Shown: positions 57,623 to 64,000 of the stretch, piece by piece
How positions within the stretch are numbered: position 1 is the stretch's first letter
Layout of the letters: every line of letters starts with the position of its first letter
Source: Thermodesulfobacterium sp. TA1
Lineage (GTDB): Bacteria; Desulfobacterota; Thermodesulfobacteria; Thermodesulfobacteriales; Thermodesulfobacteriaceae
Length of the DNA: 64,000 nucleotides
Assembly: GCF_008630935.1 (NCBI RefSeq)
Contig: NZ_CP043908.1
Coordinates: 558,001 to 622,000 of the forward strand
Reading direction: 5' to 3'
The notes under the pieces: model-generated
Database searches by the model: none
Seen by the model: the letters and a program-made list of their open reading frames with translations, nothing else
What the model was told of the DNA's origin: nothing
Made by a program: the position numbers and the translations under genes

Positions 57623-59923
57623 GTGTTAAAATCTCTCGTCAAGCTTGAATGGTTTAAACTTTTAAATTATTTTTCTGAGTTTTTGGTTAGTGATTTTGCT
57701 AAACAAGAGGTAAAACAATTACTACCTAATTTTGAACCTGAAAAGGCTTATTTACTTCAAGAACAAACAAATTATCTTTGGAAATGTATAGAAAGAGGGG
57801 AAAGGTTTGACCTTTTCCCTCTTAAATCTTTAAAAATTCTGTTTCAAAAGGCTCAAAAACGTTCTATTTTCCTTCCTTTAGAACTTATAGAAATTAAACA
57901 ATGGTTTAATAGTTTAAAAACTTTATCTGGAATCTTAAAAAGTTCTCCTTTTTCACGTTTAATCGGGATTTACCACAATTTAAGTTTTTTAGAGGAAACC
58001 TTAGACCGGCTGCTTGATTATGAAAGAAAGGGTTTAAAGGATAAGGCGTCCTATCAGCTTTACGTAATAAGAAAGAAAATTAGAGAAGCTTTAGACCTTC
58101 TCTATGTAAAACTTGATAAGCTTAGAGAACACTTTTTCAAAAAGGGATACTTACAGGAAAACCTTTATACTCAAAAAGAAGGAAGGTATGTGCTTCCTGT
58201 TAAGATTGAGTTTAAAAACAAAGTAAAGGGAATTTTACATGGACTTTCTTCAAGTGGAGCTACGGCTTTTATAGAACCAGCCTCTATCATAAGCCTTTCA
58301 AACGAGGTAGAAGACCTTCGTCATCAAGAGCAAAGAGAAGAATTAAAGATTCTGAGAGAGATTTCCCAGGAGTTGTTTTTAAAAAAAGAGGTCTTTTTTG
58401 AGCTTGAAGACCTATATTTAGAATTTGAAATAGCTTGGGGAAAGGTAGCCTTGGGAAGATTTTATCGAGGAGTTTTCCCTGAGTTAAAACCTCGAGGTAG
58501 TATTAAAATTTGGCAAGGGGTTCATCCTTTTTTGCTGCTGTCTGAGTCAAAAGAAAACCAAAGAAAAGTTATTAAAAATGACTTTACTTTAGAAAATGGA
58601 CTTCTTATTACTGGACCAAACTTAGGTGGTAAGACTGTCTCTTTGAAAACCATAGGTTTGCTTTGCTTGATGGCGCAAACTGGATTTTTAATCCCTGCAG
58701 AAAAGGCTGAAATGCCTATTTTTCGTAAGGTATTCGCTGACATCGGAGATGACCAAGACATTTTTCAAGGAGAGTCTTCTTTTTCCTCTCATCTAAGAGG
58801 ATTAAAAGAGATTTTAGACCAAGCAGATGAAAAAAGCTTAGTCCTTCTTGATGAACCTGGGAGAGGTACTGATCCTGAAAAAGGCATGGCTTTGGTAGCG
58901 GCGGTTTTAGAGGAGCTTTTACATAAAGAGGTAAAGGTAGTAGTTACTACCCATTCTCAGTTTTTAAAAGCTTTAGGTTTAAAGATAAAGGGATTAAAAG
59001 TAGCTACGATGGAATATGACCTTCAGACTAAAGAACCTACCTATCGGTTGGTTTACGATATTTACGGAGATTCTTTAGCCTTTGAACTGGCTAAAAAAAT
59101 AGGCATTCCAGAAAAAATTTTAGAGAGGGCTTTAGAATATTTACAGAACAAAGAATATTGGGAATGGTATAAGTTATGGGAAAAAGAGTTTGAAAAGGTA
59201 AAACAACTTAAAGACTCCTTAGAAGAAAGAGAAAAATCCTTAAAAGAAAGAGAACTACATCTTCAAAAGCAGAAAGAAGAACTTGAAAAAACTTATATCC
59301 AAAAACTTGACCTTAAGTTTAAAGAATGGGAAACAGAATTTAAAAAGCTAATAGAAAAAATGGCTGCGGCAAAAAATGTTGGTAAAAAATGGGGCATCAA
59401 AGAGTTTGAGGGATTTATAACTAAAGTTTTAAAAGAAAGCCAAACCGAGGATGGTTCTATCCAAGAAGGAGACTATGTTTTGATAAAAGGATTTAATCAG
59501 AAAGGTCGAGTAATAAAGATCAGAGATAAGATAGCAGAGGTTTTATGTGGTAATCTAAAGTTAGAACTACCTTTGGAAAGGTTGTCTAAGGTTTCTGTAG
59601 AAGCCGAGTTTGTAGAAAAAAAACCACCTTACTCTTTTTACTCTAAAACTCAACCTAAGGCACCTAAAGATCTTAGGATAAGGGTCAATCTTTTAGGTTT
59701 AACGGTAGATGAGGCGTTAGAAATGTTAGAAAGAGAACTTAATCGGGGGTTTTTAGAAGAGGTCTCTGAGGTTCACCTTATTCATGGCCATGGTTCAGGA
59801 AGGCTTAGAGAAGCCATTCAAAACCATCTTAAAAATCATCCTTTGGTAAAAGAATTTAGGTTTGCAGATCCTGAAAAGGGAGGCACAGGGGTTACGGTGG
59901 TTTTTTTAGAAAAAAATCATTAA
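57623..59923 (+). CDS. mutS2: MutS2 DNA/ribosome-associated ATPase with Smr endonuclease domain
   Basis: This 766-residue protein has the MutS core and lever domains without the mismatch-recognition domain, an ATPase with Walker A GPNLGGKTVSLKT and Walker B LVLLDEPGRGTD, a coiled-coil segment (about 515-600) and a C-terminal Smr domain (DEALEMLERELNRGF, HLIHGHGSGRLREAI). MutS2 suppresses recombination or splits stalled ribosome collisions. It starts with GTG and an AAGG site. It sits between rpsU and dnaG, 170 bp before the latter. Confidence 0.94.
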   Translation: MLKSLVKLEWFKLLNYFSEFLVSDFAKQEVKQLLPNFEPEKAYLLQEQTNYLWKCIERGERFDLFPLKSLKILFQKAQKRSIFLPLELIEIKQWFNSLKTLSGILKSSPFSRLIGIYHNLSFLEETLDRLLDYERKGLKDKASYQLYVIRKKIREALDLLYVKLDKLREHFFKKGYLQENLYTQKEGRYVLPVKIEFKNKVKGILHGLSSSGATAFIEPASIISLSNEVEDLRHQEQREELKILREISQELFLKKEVFFELEDLYLEFEIAWGKVALGRFYRGVFPELKPRGSIKIWQGVHPFLLLSESKENQRKVIKNDFTLENGLLITGPNLGGKTVSLKTIGLLCLMAQTGFLIPAEKAEMPIFRKVFADIGDDQDIFQGESSFSSHLRGLKEILDQADEKSLVLLDEPGRGTDPEKGMALVAAVLEELLHKEVKVVVTTHSQFLKALGLKIKGLKVATMEYDLQTKEPTYRLVYDIYGDSLAFELAKKIGIPEKILERALEYLQNKEYWEWYKLWEKEFEKVKQLKDSLEEREKSLKERELHLQKQKEELEKTYIQKLDLKFKEWETEFKKLIEKMAAAKNVGKKWGIKEFEGFITKVLKESQTEDGSIQEGDYVLIKGFNQKGRVIKIRDKIAEVLCGNLKLELPLERLSKVSVEAEFVEKKPPYSFYSKTQPKAPKDLRIRVNLLGLTVDEALEMLERELNRGFLEEVSEVHLIHGHGSGRLREAIQNHLKNHPLVKEFRFADPEKGGTGVTVVFLEKNH

Positions 59924-60093
59924 AGAGGATTTTATCCCTCTATTGCATATTTTTAAAAGTGTATTATAAAAAATTTGATGAAATTTTTTCGGTTTATTTT
60001 AATCCTTAAAGGATTACGCCAGATTGCCTGCCGATTACTAATTTTGTCTATTTTTAAGCTTTAAAAAAACGATAAAGATCTACAGAGGGGCCC
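59924..60093 (+). promoter_or_regulatory. mutS2-dnaG gap with hairpin, palindrome and a weak promoter
   Basis: Just after mutS2, AGAGG (59924-59928) and CCTCT (59937-59941) form a small hairpin with weak T-rich DNA following. A perfect palindrome AATCCTTAAAGGATT lies at 60001-60015. TTGCCT (60024-60029), 17 bp and TCTATT (60047-60052) form a possible promoter for dnaG-rpoD. None is strong individually. Confidence 0.3.
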
Positions 60094-61857
60094 TTGGAGG
60101 AACTTTTTGAAAAAATAAAAGAGGCTTACGATATAGTAGAGGTAGTTTCTAATTATGTAAGGTTAAAAAAGGTGGGAAGAAATTTTGTAGGAATTTGTCC
60201 TTTTCATTCAGAAAAAACCCCTTCCTTTGTGGTTAGTCCTGAAAAACAGATTTTTAAGTGTTTTGGTTGTGGTGAGGCTGGAGATGTAGTCAACTTTTAC
60301 ATGAAAGTAAATGGCTTGACCTTTAAAGAAGCTCTTTTAGAGCTGGCAGAAAAGGCTGGTATCTACATAGAAGAAAAGGTTTTTTCTGAAAAGAAGAGGG
60401 AAAATGAGCTGGTTGGCCTTGCTTACAAGGTAGCCAAGTTTTATAATCATTTACTTTTCTTTCATCCTGGGGCTGAAGAGGCAAGAGAATATTTTAAGGA
60501 AAGAGGTCTTTCTGAAGATACCATAAAACAATTTCTTTTAGGTTTTGCCCCTCAAGAAGGTAGGGTGTTAACCAGTTATTTAAGGACCTCTAAAGAGGAT
60601 TTTAAGGCTGCAGAAGAGTTAGGTTTGATAAGGCAAGTGCAGGATGGCTCTTTTGTAGACCTTTTTAGGTTTAGGGTAATCTTTCCTGTTTTTAATCTGA
60701 AAGGAGAATGTGTTGGTTTTGCCGGAAGGACACTTCTTAAAGAAGATGAACCTAAATATTTAAACACTCCAGAATCTAAGATTTATAAAAAGTCAGAAAT
60801 TCTTTATGGTCTTTATCAAGCTAAAGAATATATCAAAAAGGAAAAGACCTGTTTTTTGGTGGAAGGTTATTTTGATTTTCTTTCTTTATGGGAGGCAGGG
60901 ATAAGAAATGTGGTGGCTACTTGTGGTACAGCCCTTACCACTTCTCATGTTAAAATTCTTAAAGGCTTGACAGAAGAAATTATTTTGCTTTATGACGGGG
61001 ATGAGGCAGGAAAAAAGGCTATGGTAAGGGCTGTGTCTCTTTTTATAAAAGAGGGTATTTTACCTAAGTGTGTTTCTTTGCCAGAAGGGGAAGATCCAGA
61101 TTCTTTTGTTAGAAAGGGATCTTTAGATAGAGCTTATTTTATGGAAAAAATTAAAGAATTAACCCAAGATGGGGTATCTTTTGTGGTTGCTTGTTATCAA
61201 GAGATGTTTAGACAAAATTCTTCTAAAGCCTATCGTGAAATTATAGAGGTTTTTCAAGGGATAGAAGACCCTATTTTAAGGAAAAAAATAGCTAAGGAAT
61301 TAAGTTTTAGATTAGATTTACCTGAGACAGAAATTCTAAGAAGTTTAACCACAAGAGGTAGATCAGATAAAACTCGAGTTTTTATTCCTTCTTGTGATAA
61401 TAATTCAACAGAGACTAAAGAAGATAGTTGTTTAAAAATGATAGCCCAATATTTGGTTAGTTATCCTGAAGATTTGGGAATTTTAGAGGAAGCAGGGCTT
61501 TTAAAATATTTAGAAGGCTGTTTTTCTAAGTATGCCCTTTTTTTGAAAAAATTAACCGAAGGTTTGAAAAAAGAACCAGGTAAGCTTCCTGATATTTCAG
61601 ACCCTGAATTTCAAACAATCTTAAGCGACCTTCTTTTTAGCCCCTCTTTTGAAAATCGAGAGGAGGTTCTTAATGACATCAAGACTTTTATTCATAAATC
61701 TTTAATCAAGTTAGAGCTTAAAAAATTGGCAGAAAACATAAAAAATTTAGAAACCATAGGCGCCAAAGAAGAAAAGGACCAATGCCTATGTCTCTTAAAA
61801 ACAACTTTGATTAGCAAGATAGATGGGCTGAATAGGATAGATAAATTAACAAAATAA
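60094..61857 (+). CDS. dnaG: DNA primase
   Basis: This 587-residue primase has the N-terminal zinc site C35-x2-H38-x17-C56-x2-C59 (ICPFHSE ... KCFGCGEAGD), a catalytic core with EGYFDFL and LLYDGDEAGKKA as TOPRIM motifs, and a C-terminal helicase-binding region. It starts with TTG behind AGAGGGG. It primes replication and is the second classical gene of the macromolecular-synthesis cluster, 11 bp upstream of rpoD. Confidence 0.96.
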   Translation: MEELFEKIKEAYDIVEVVSNYVRLKKVGRNFVGICPFHSEKTPSFVVSPEKQIFKCFGCGEAGDVVNFYMKVNGLTFKEALLELAEKAGIYIEEKVFSEKKRENELVGLAYKVAKFYNHLLFFHPGAEEAREYFKERGLSEDTIKQFLLGFAPQEGRVLTSYLRTSKEDFKAAEELGLIRQVQDGSFVDLFRFRVIFPVFNLKGECVGFAGRTLLKEDEPKYLNTPESKIYKKSEILYGLYQAKEYIKKEKTCFLVEGYFDFLSLWEAGIRNVVATCGTALTTSHVKILKGLTEEIILLYDGDEAGKKAMVRAVSLFIKEGILPKCVSLPEGEDPDSFVRKGSLDRAYFMEKIKELTQDGVSFVVACYQEMFRQNSSKAYREIIEVFQGIEDPILRKKIAKELSFRLDLPETEILRSLTTRGRSDKTRVFIPSCDNNSTETKEDSCLKMIAQYLVSYPEDLGILEEAGLLKYLEGCFSKYALFLKKLTEGLKKEPGKLPDISDPEFQTILSDLLFSPSFENREEVLNDIKTFIHKSLIKLELKKLAENIKNLETIGAKEEKDQCLCLLKTTLISKIDGLNRIDKLTK

Positions 61858-61868
61858 AGGAGGGTTAA

Positions 61869-63410
61869 ATGAGCCTCCGAAATAAAAAAACTTTTTGTCT
61901 TTTTGAAGAAGAAGAATTAATTTTAGAGGAATTCCCTTCAGAAGATTTTTTGTTATCTGAAGAAGAGAAGAAATCCGGAGTAAAGAGTGAAGATCCAATA
62001 AAAATTTATTTTAAGGAAGTTTTTGCTCATAAACTTCTTACTAAAGAAGATGAAGTTAGGATAGGAAAAACAATAGAAGAAAAAGAAAAGGAAATCTTAA
62101 GTGAAATTTTTAACTACTATGCTACGGTTGCTAAATTTTTTCATTTGGTAGTTCAGTCAGAACGACATGGTAAAATGGGACTCCTCTTTAAAGACTATGA
62201 GGAGTTGCAAAAACGAAAAGAAGAGTTTGAGAAATGGCTTCAAGCCCTTAAACAAAATTTAAGCGACATTTTAGAGATTTTCTATACCCAAGAAAATAGA
62301 GAATTTTTGGTTGAAAAGACCATAGAACTTATTTATCAAGTAAGACCAAGTAAACTTCTCTTAGATGAACTTTGCTGTGAAATTCTAGAAACCTACGAAA
62401 GAATTAACAACTTAAACCGATTAAAAAATAAACTGCAAAGCAAGTATTCCATCAAACCTATCACGATAGAGAGGCTTTTTTCAGTTAATGGGAAACAGAT
62501 TAACTTTCCCCGTTTAGCCAAAAGGTTTTCTATAGAAAAAATAGACTTAGAAAAACTGATTAAAGAAGTAAATGAATATAGGAAATTTATTAAACACTTT
62601 GATGAATTTTTTGGAGAACCTTTAGAAAAGGTATATCAAAGCGGAGAAAAGATTGTAAAAGCCTTTCAAGTCATAAAGTCTTGTAAAGAAGAATTAGTAA
62701 AATCTAATTTAAGACTTATCATTTCTATAGCTCGTAAATACTCTCCTAAGGGTATGTTTCTTTCTGACTTGATACAAGAAGGTAACATAGGTCTTCTTAA
62801 AGCCATAGAAAAGTTTGATTACCGAAAAGGTTTTAAATTTAGCACCTATGCTACTTGGTGGATAAGACAGTCGATTACCCGATATTTAGCAGAAAATACA
62901 AGGACTATAAGGGTCCCCCTTCATATAATAGAGACTATCTATAAAATAAGTAAAATTATTTCAAACAAATTTTATCAAGAATATGGAAGAGACCCAACTT
63001 TAGAAGAACTTTCAAAAGAAACCGGACTTTCTATAGAAAAATTGAACTACATTTTTAAAATCATGAAACAACCCATTTCTCTTGAAACCAACGTTGGAGA
63101 GGAGGAAGACTCTACTTTAAGAGATTTTATAGAAGACCATAAGGCTATTAAACCTGATGAAATTGCTTTTAATCAAGACTTGTCAGAAAAAATAAGAGAA
63201 TTACTTAAAGGTTTGTCTCCAAGAGAGGAAAAAATTATAAGGCTTAGGTTTGGAATAGGAGAAAGAGAATCTTATACCTTAGAAGAAGTAGGTAATAAAT
63301 TTGGAGTTACTAAAGAAAGGATAAGGCAGATAGAAAACATCGCTTTAAGAAAACTAAAATATCCACAGAGGATAAAACTTTTAAAAAATTTTCTTATCTA
63401 TGGCTCTTAG
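61869..63410 (+). CDS. rpoD: primary RNA polymerase sigma factor (sigma-70)
   Basis: This 513-residue sigma factor lacks the long region 1.1 of enteric RpoD but has regions 1.2-4. Region 2 includes DLIQEGNIGLLKAIEKFDYR and FSTYATWWIRQSI; region 3 has RVPLHIIETIYKI; region 4 ends with YTLEEVGNKFGVTKERIRQI, the -35-binding helix. The non-conserved insert between 1.2 and 2 (about 70-260) is reduced and lysine-rich. It starts with ATG behind AAGGAGG. It reads the TTGACA/TATAAT promoters seen across the window. It precedes the Lrp/AhbA-like gene by 3 bp. Confidence 0.96.
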   Translation: MSLRNKKTFCLFEEEELILEEFPSEDFLLSEEEKKSGVKSEDPIKIYFKEVFAHKLLTKEDEVRIGKTIEEKEKEILSEIFNYYATVAKFFHLVVQSERHGKMGLLFKDYEELQKRKEEFEKWLQALKQNLSDILEIFYTQENREFLVEKTIELIYQVRPSKLLLDELCCEILETYERINNLNRLKNKLQSKYSIKPITIERLFSVNGKQINFPRLAKRFSIEKIDLEKLIKEVNEYRKFIKHFDEFFGEPLEKVYQSGEKIVKAFQVIKSCKEELVKSNLRLIISIARKYSPKGMFLSDLIQEGNIGLLKAIEKFDYRKGFKFSTYATWWIRQSITRYLAENTRTIRVPLHIIETIYKISKIISNKFYQEYGRDPTLEELSKETGLSIEKLNYIFKIMKQPISLETNVGEEEDSTLRDFIEDHKAIKPDEIAFNQDLSEKIRELLKGLSPREEKIIRLRFGIGERESYTLEEVGNKFGVTKERIRQIENIALRKLKYPQRIKLLKNFLIYGS

Positions 63411-63413
63411 TTT

Positions 63414-64000
63414 ATGGATGTTGAAAAAAAGATTCTATCAGTTATCCAAAAGGATTTTCCCTTAGAGCGTAGGCCTTTTTTAAGGTTGGCTGAAAAGGTC
63501 GGATTAGACGAAGAGTTTTTTTTAGAAAAGATTAGGGAATTACAGAAAAAGAATATAATAAGGCAGGTTTCCGCGGTATTTAACCCTTCTTTTTTTGGAC
63601 ATAAATCTGGACTTTTTGCCGTAAAAGCCAAAGAAAAAGATCTTTTTCAAACGATAGAGATTATAAACAGTCATAACGGAGTAAGCCATAACTATCTTAG
63701 GGACCATGCCTATAACCTTTGGTTTATTTTGGTAGTCCCTCCCGGAAAGGACCTTTTAGCAGAAGCAGAAGCCCTTTGCAAGACCTGTCAAGTCAAAGAA
63801 TACCTTTTTTTACCTGCGTTAAAGGTTTTTAAGATTTCTACGGTTGTATGGATAGAGCCTTATGAAAACGAAAAAAACGATGTTTTTGAAAACCAACATC
63901 AAAAAGAAAGTAAATTTTCAGAAAGGGATGTTATTTTTGTTAAACATCTTCAAGAGCCTCTTCCACTGATAAAAGAGCCGTTTAAGATTATAGCTGAAAA
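63414..64000 (+). CDS. siroheme decarboxylase-type Lrp/AsnC protein (AhbA/B-like), truncated by the window
   Basis: The frame opens with ATG at 63414, three bases after the rpoD stop, and is open to the window end (at least 195 residues). An N-terminal winged-helix part (DVEKKILSVIQKDFPLERRP, VSAVFNPSFFGHKSG) is followed by an AsnC-like fold with HNYLRDHAYNLWFI (about residues 97-110), the motif of siroheme decarboxylases AhbA/AhbB. These convert siroheme to didecarboxysiroheme in the alternative heme pathway of sulfate reducers and archaea. The paired ahbA/ahbB or a fused second copy would lie beyond the window. The second start region at 63900 remains in one frame, suggesting that a fusion is possible. 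Confidence 0.8.
   Translation, partial: MDVEKKILSVIQKDFPLERRPFLRLAEKVGLDEEFFLEKIRELQKKNIIRQVSAVFNPSFFGHKSGLFAVKAKEKDLFQTIEIINSHNGVSHNYLRDHAYNLWFILVVPPGKDLLAEAEALCKTCQVKEYLFLPALKVFKISTVVWIEPYENEKNDVFENQHQKESKFSERDVIFVKHLQEPLPLIKEPFKIIAE

Overview
The window looks like the chromosome of a thermophilic, anaerobic, sulfur-metabolising Gram-negative bacterium, most likely a Thermodesulfobacterium/Caldimicrobium-type member of the Thermodesulfobacteriota. This is inferred from gene content, not from a marker gene. The DNA is strongly AT-rich. It carries a periplasmic polysulfide/thiosulfate reductase (PsrABC type), a ferredoxin-dependent 2-oxoacid oxidoreductase, an archaeal-type bifunctional fructose-bisphosphate aldolase/phosphatase, a siroheme-decarboxylase-type Lrp protein and outer-membrane genes (heptose synthesis, MsbA, LptE, TonB).

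Layout. 1-5.6 kb is an accessory block on the minus strand: a DUF2357/PD-(D/E)XK (McrC-like) restriction nuclease followed by a partner gene cut by the window edge, and a compact four-gene operon (AAA+ ATPase, a 367-residue protein of unknown function, a small cysteine protein, a mini HExxE protein) that I cannot assign to a known system. 5.65-6.05 kb is a small element with 24-bp terminal inverted repeats. 6.1-15.6 kb is a metal-chelate uptake locus: TonB-dependent receptor, binding protein, FecCD/BtuC permease and ATPase, then ChlI-like and ChlD-like chelatase ATPases and an ABC-2 transporter pair. Two reading-frame breaks occur here, one in a T7 run at the receptor start and one at an A4 run in chlI. 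15.6-19.3 kb holds an EamA protein, a site-2 protease, a CtpA protease and ResB. 19.5-24.75 kb is psrABC, interrupted between psrA and psrB by an intact IS110-family element with a recognisable bridge RNA. A structured RNA candidate lies between psrC and pnp.

25-35 kb carries RNA and nucleotide metabolism (pnp, purine nucleoside phosphorylase, rng), heptose/LPS genes (gmhB, heptosyltransferase, msbA), htpX, a DUF429 protein, a sirtuin and tRNA-Arg(ACG). 35.3-38.4 kb is a minus-strand korDABC-dtd operon whose first gene starts with a rare ATT codon and is therefore easily missed. 38.4-45 kb has a GcvH-like protein lacking the lipoyl lysine next to fabD, an FlhB-like fragment, the aldolase/phosphatase, a YkgJ-type cysteine protein, ExbD- and TonB-like proteins, an aminotransferase and a glycine-zipper lipoprotein. 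45-57 kb has a Lon-related protease, icd, a ferredoxin, leuS, lptE, a PIN-like protein, a beta-CASP hydrolase, fdhD and a PilB/GspE ATPase. 57-64 kb is a macromolecular-synthesis cluster (rpsU, mutS2, dnaG, rpoD) followed by a truncated AhbA/B-like gene.

How the parts fit together. Psr respiration, KorDABC, Icd and the aldolase/phosphatase suggest anaerobic respiration combined with ferredoxin-linked carbon metabolism and gluconeogenesis. The most unusual material is the uncharacterised AAA operon beside the McrC-like nuclease, the frame-broken metal-chelate locus, the IS110/bridge-RNA insertion in psr, the ATT-started korD, the non-lipoylatable H-protein and the structured RNA upstream of pnp.
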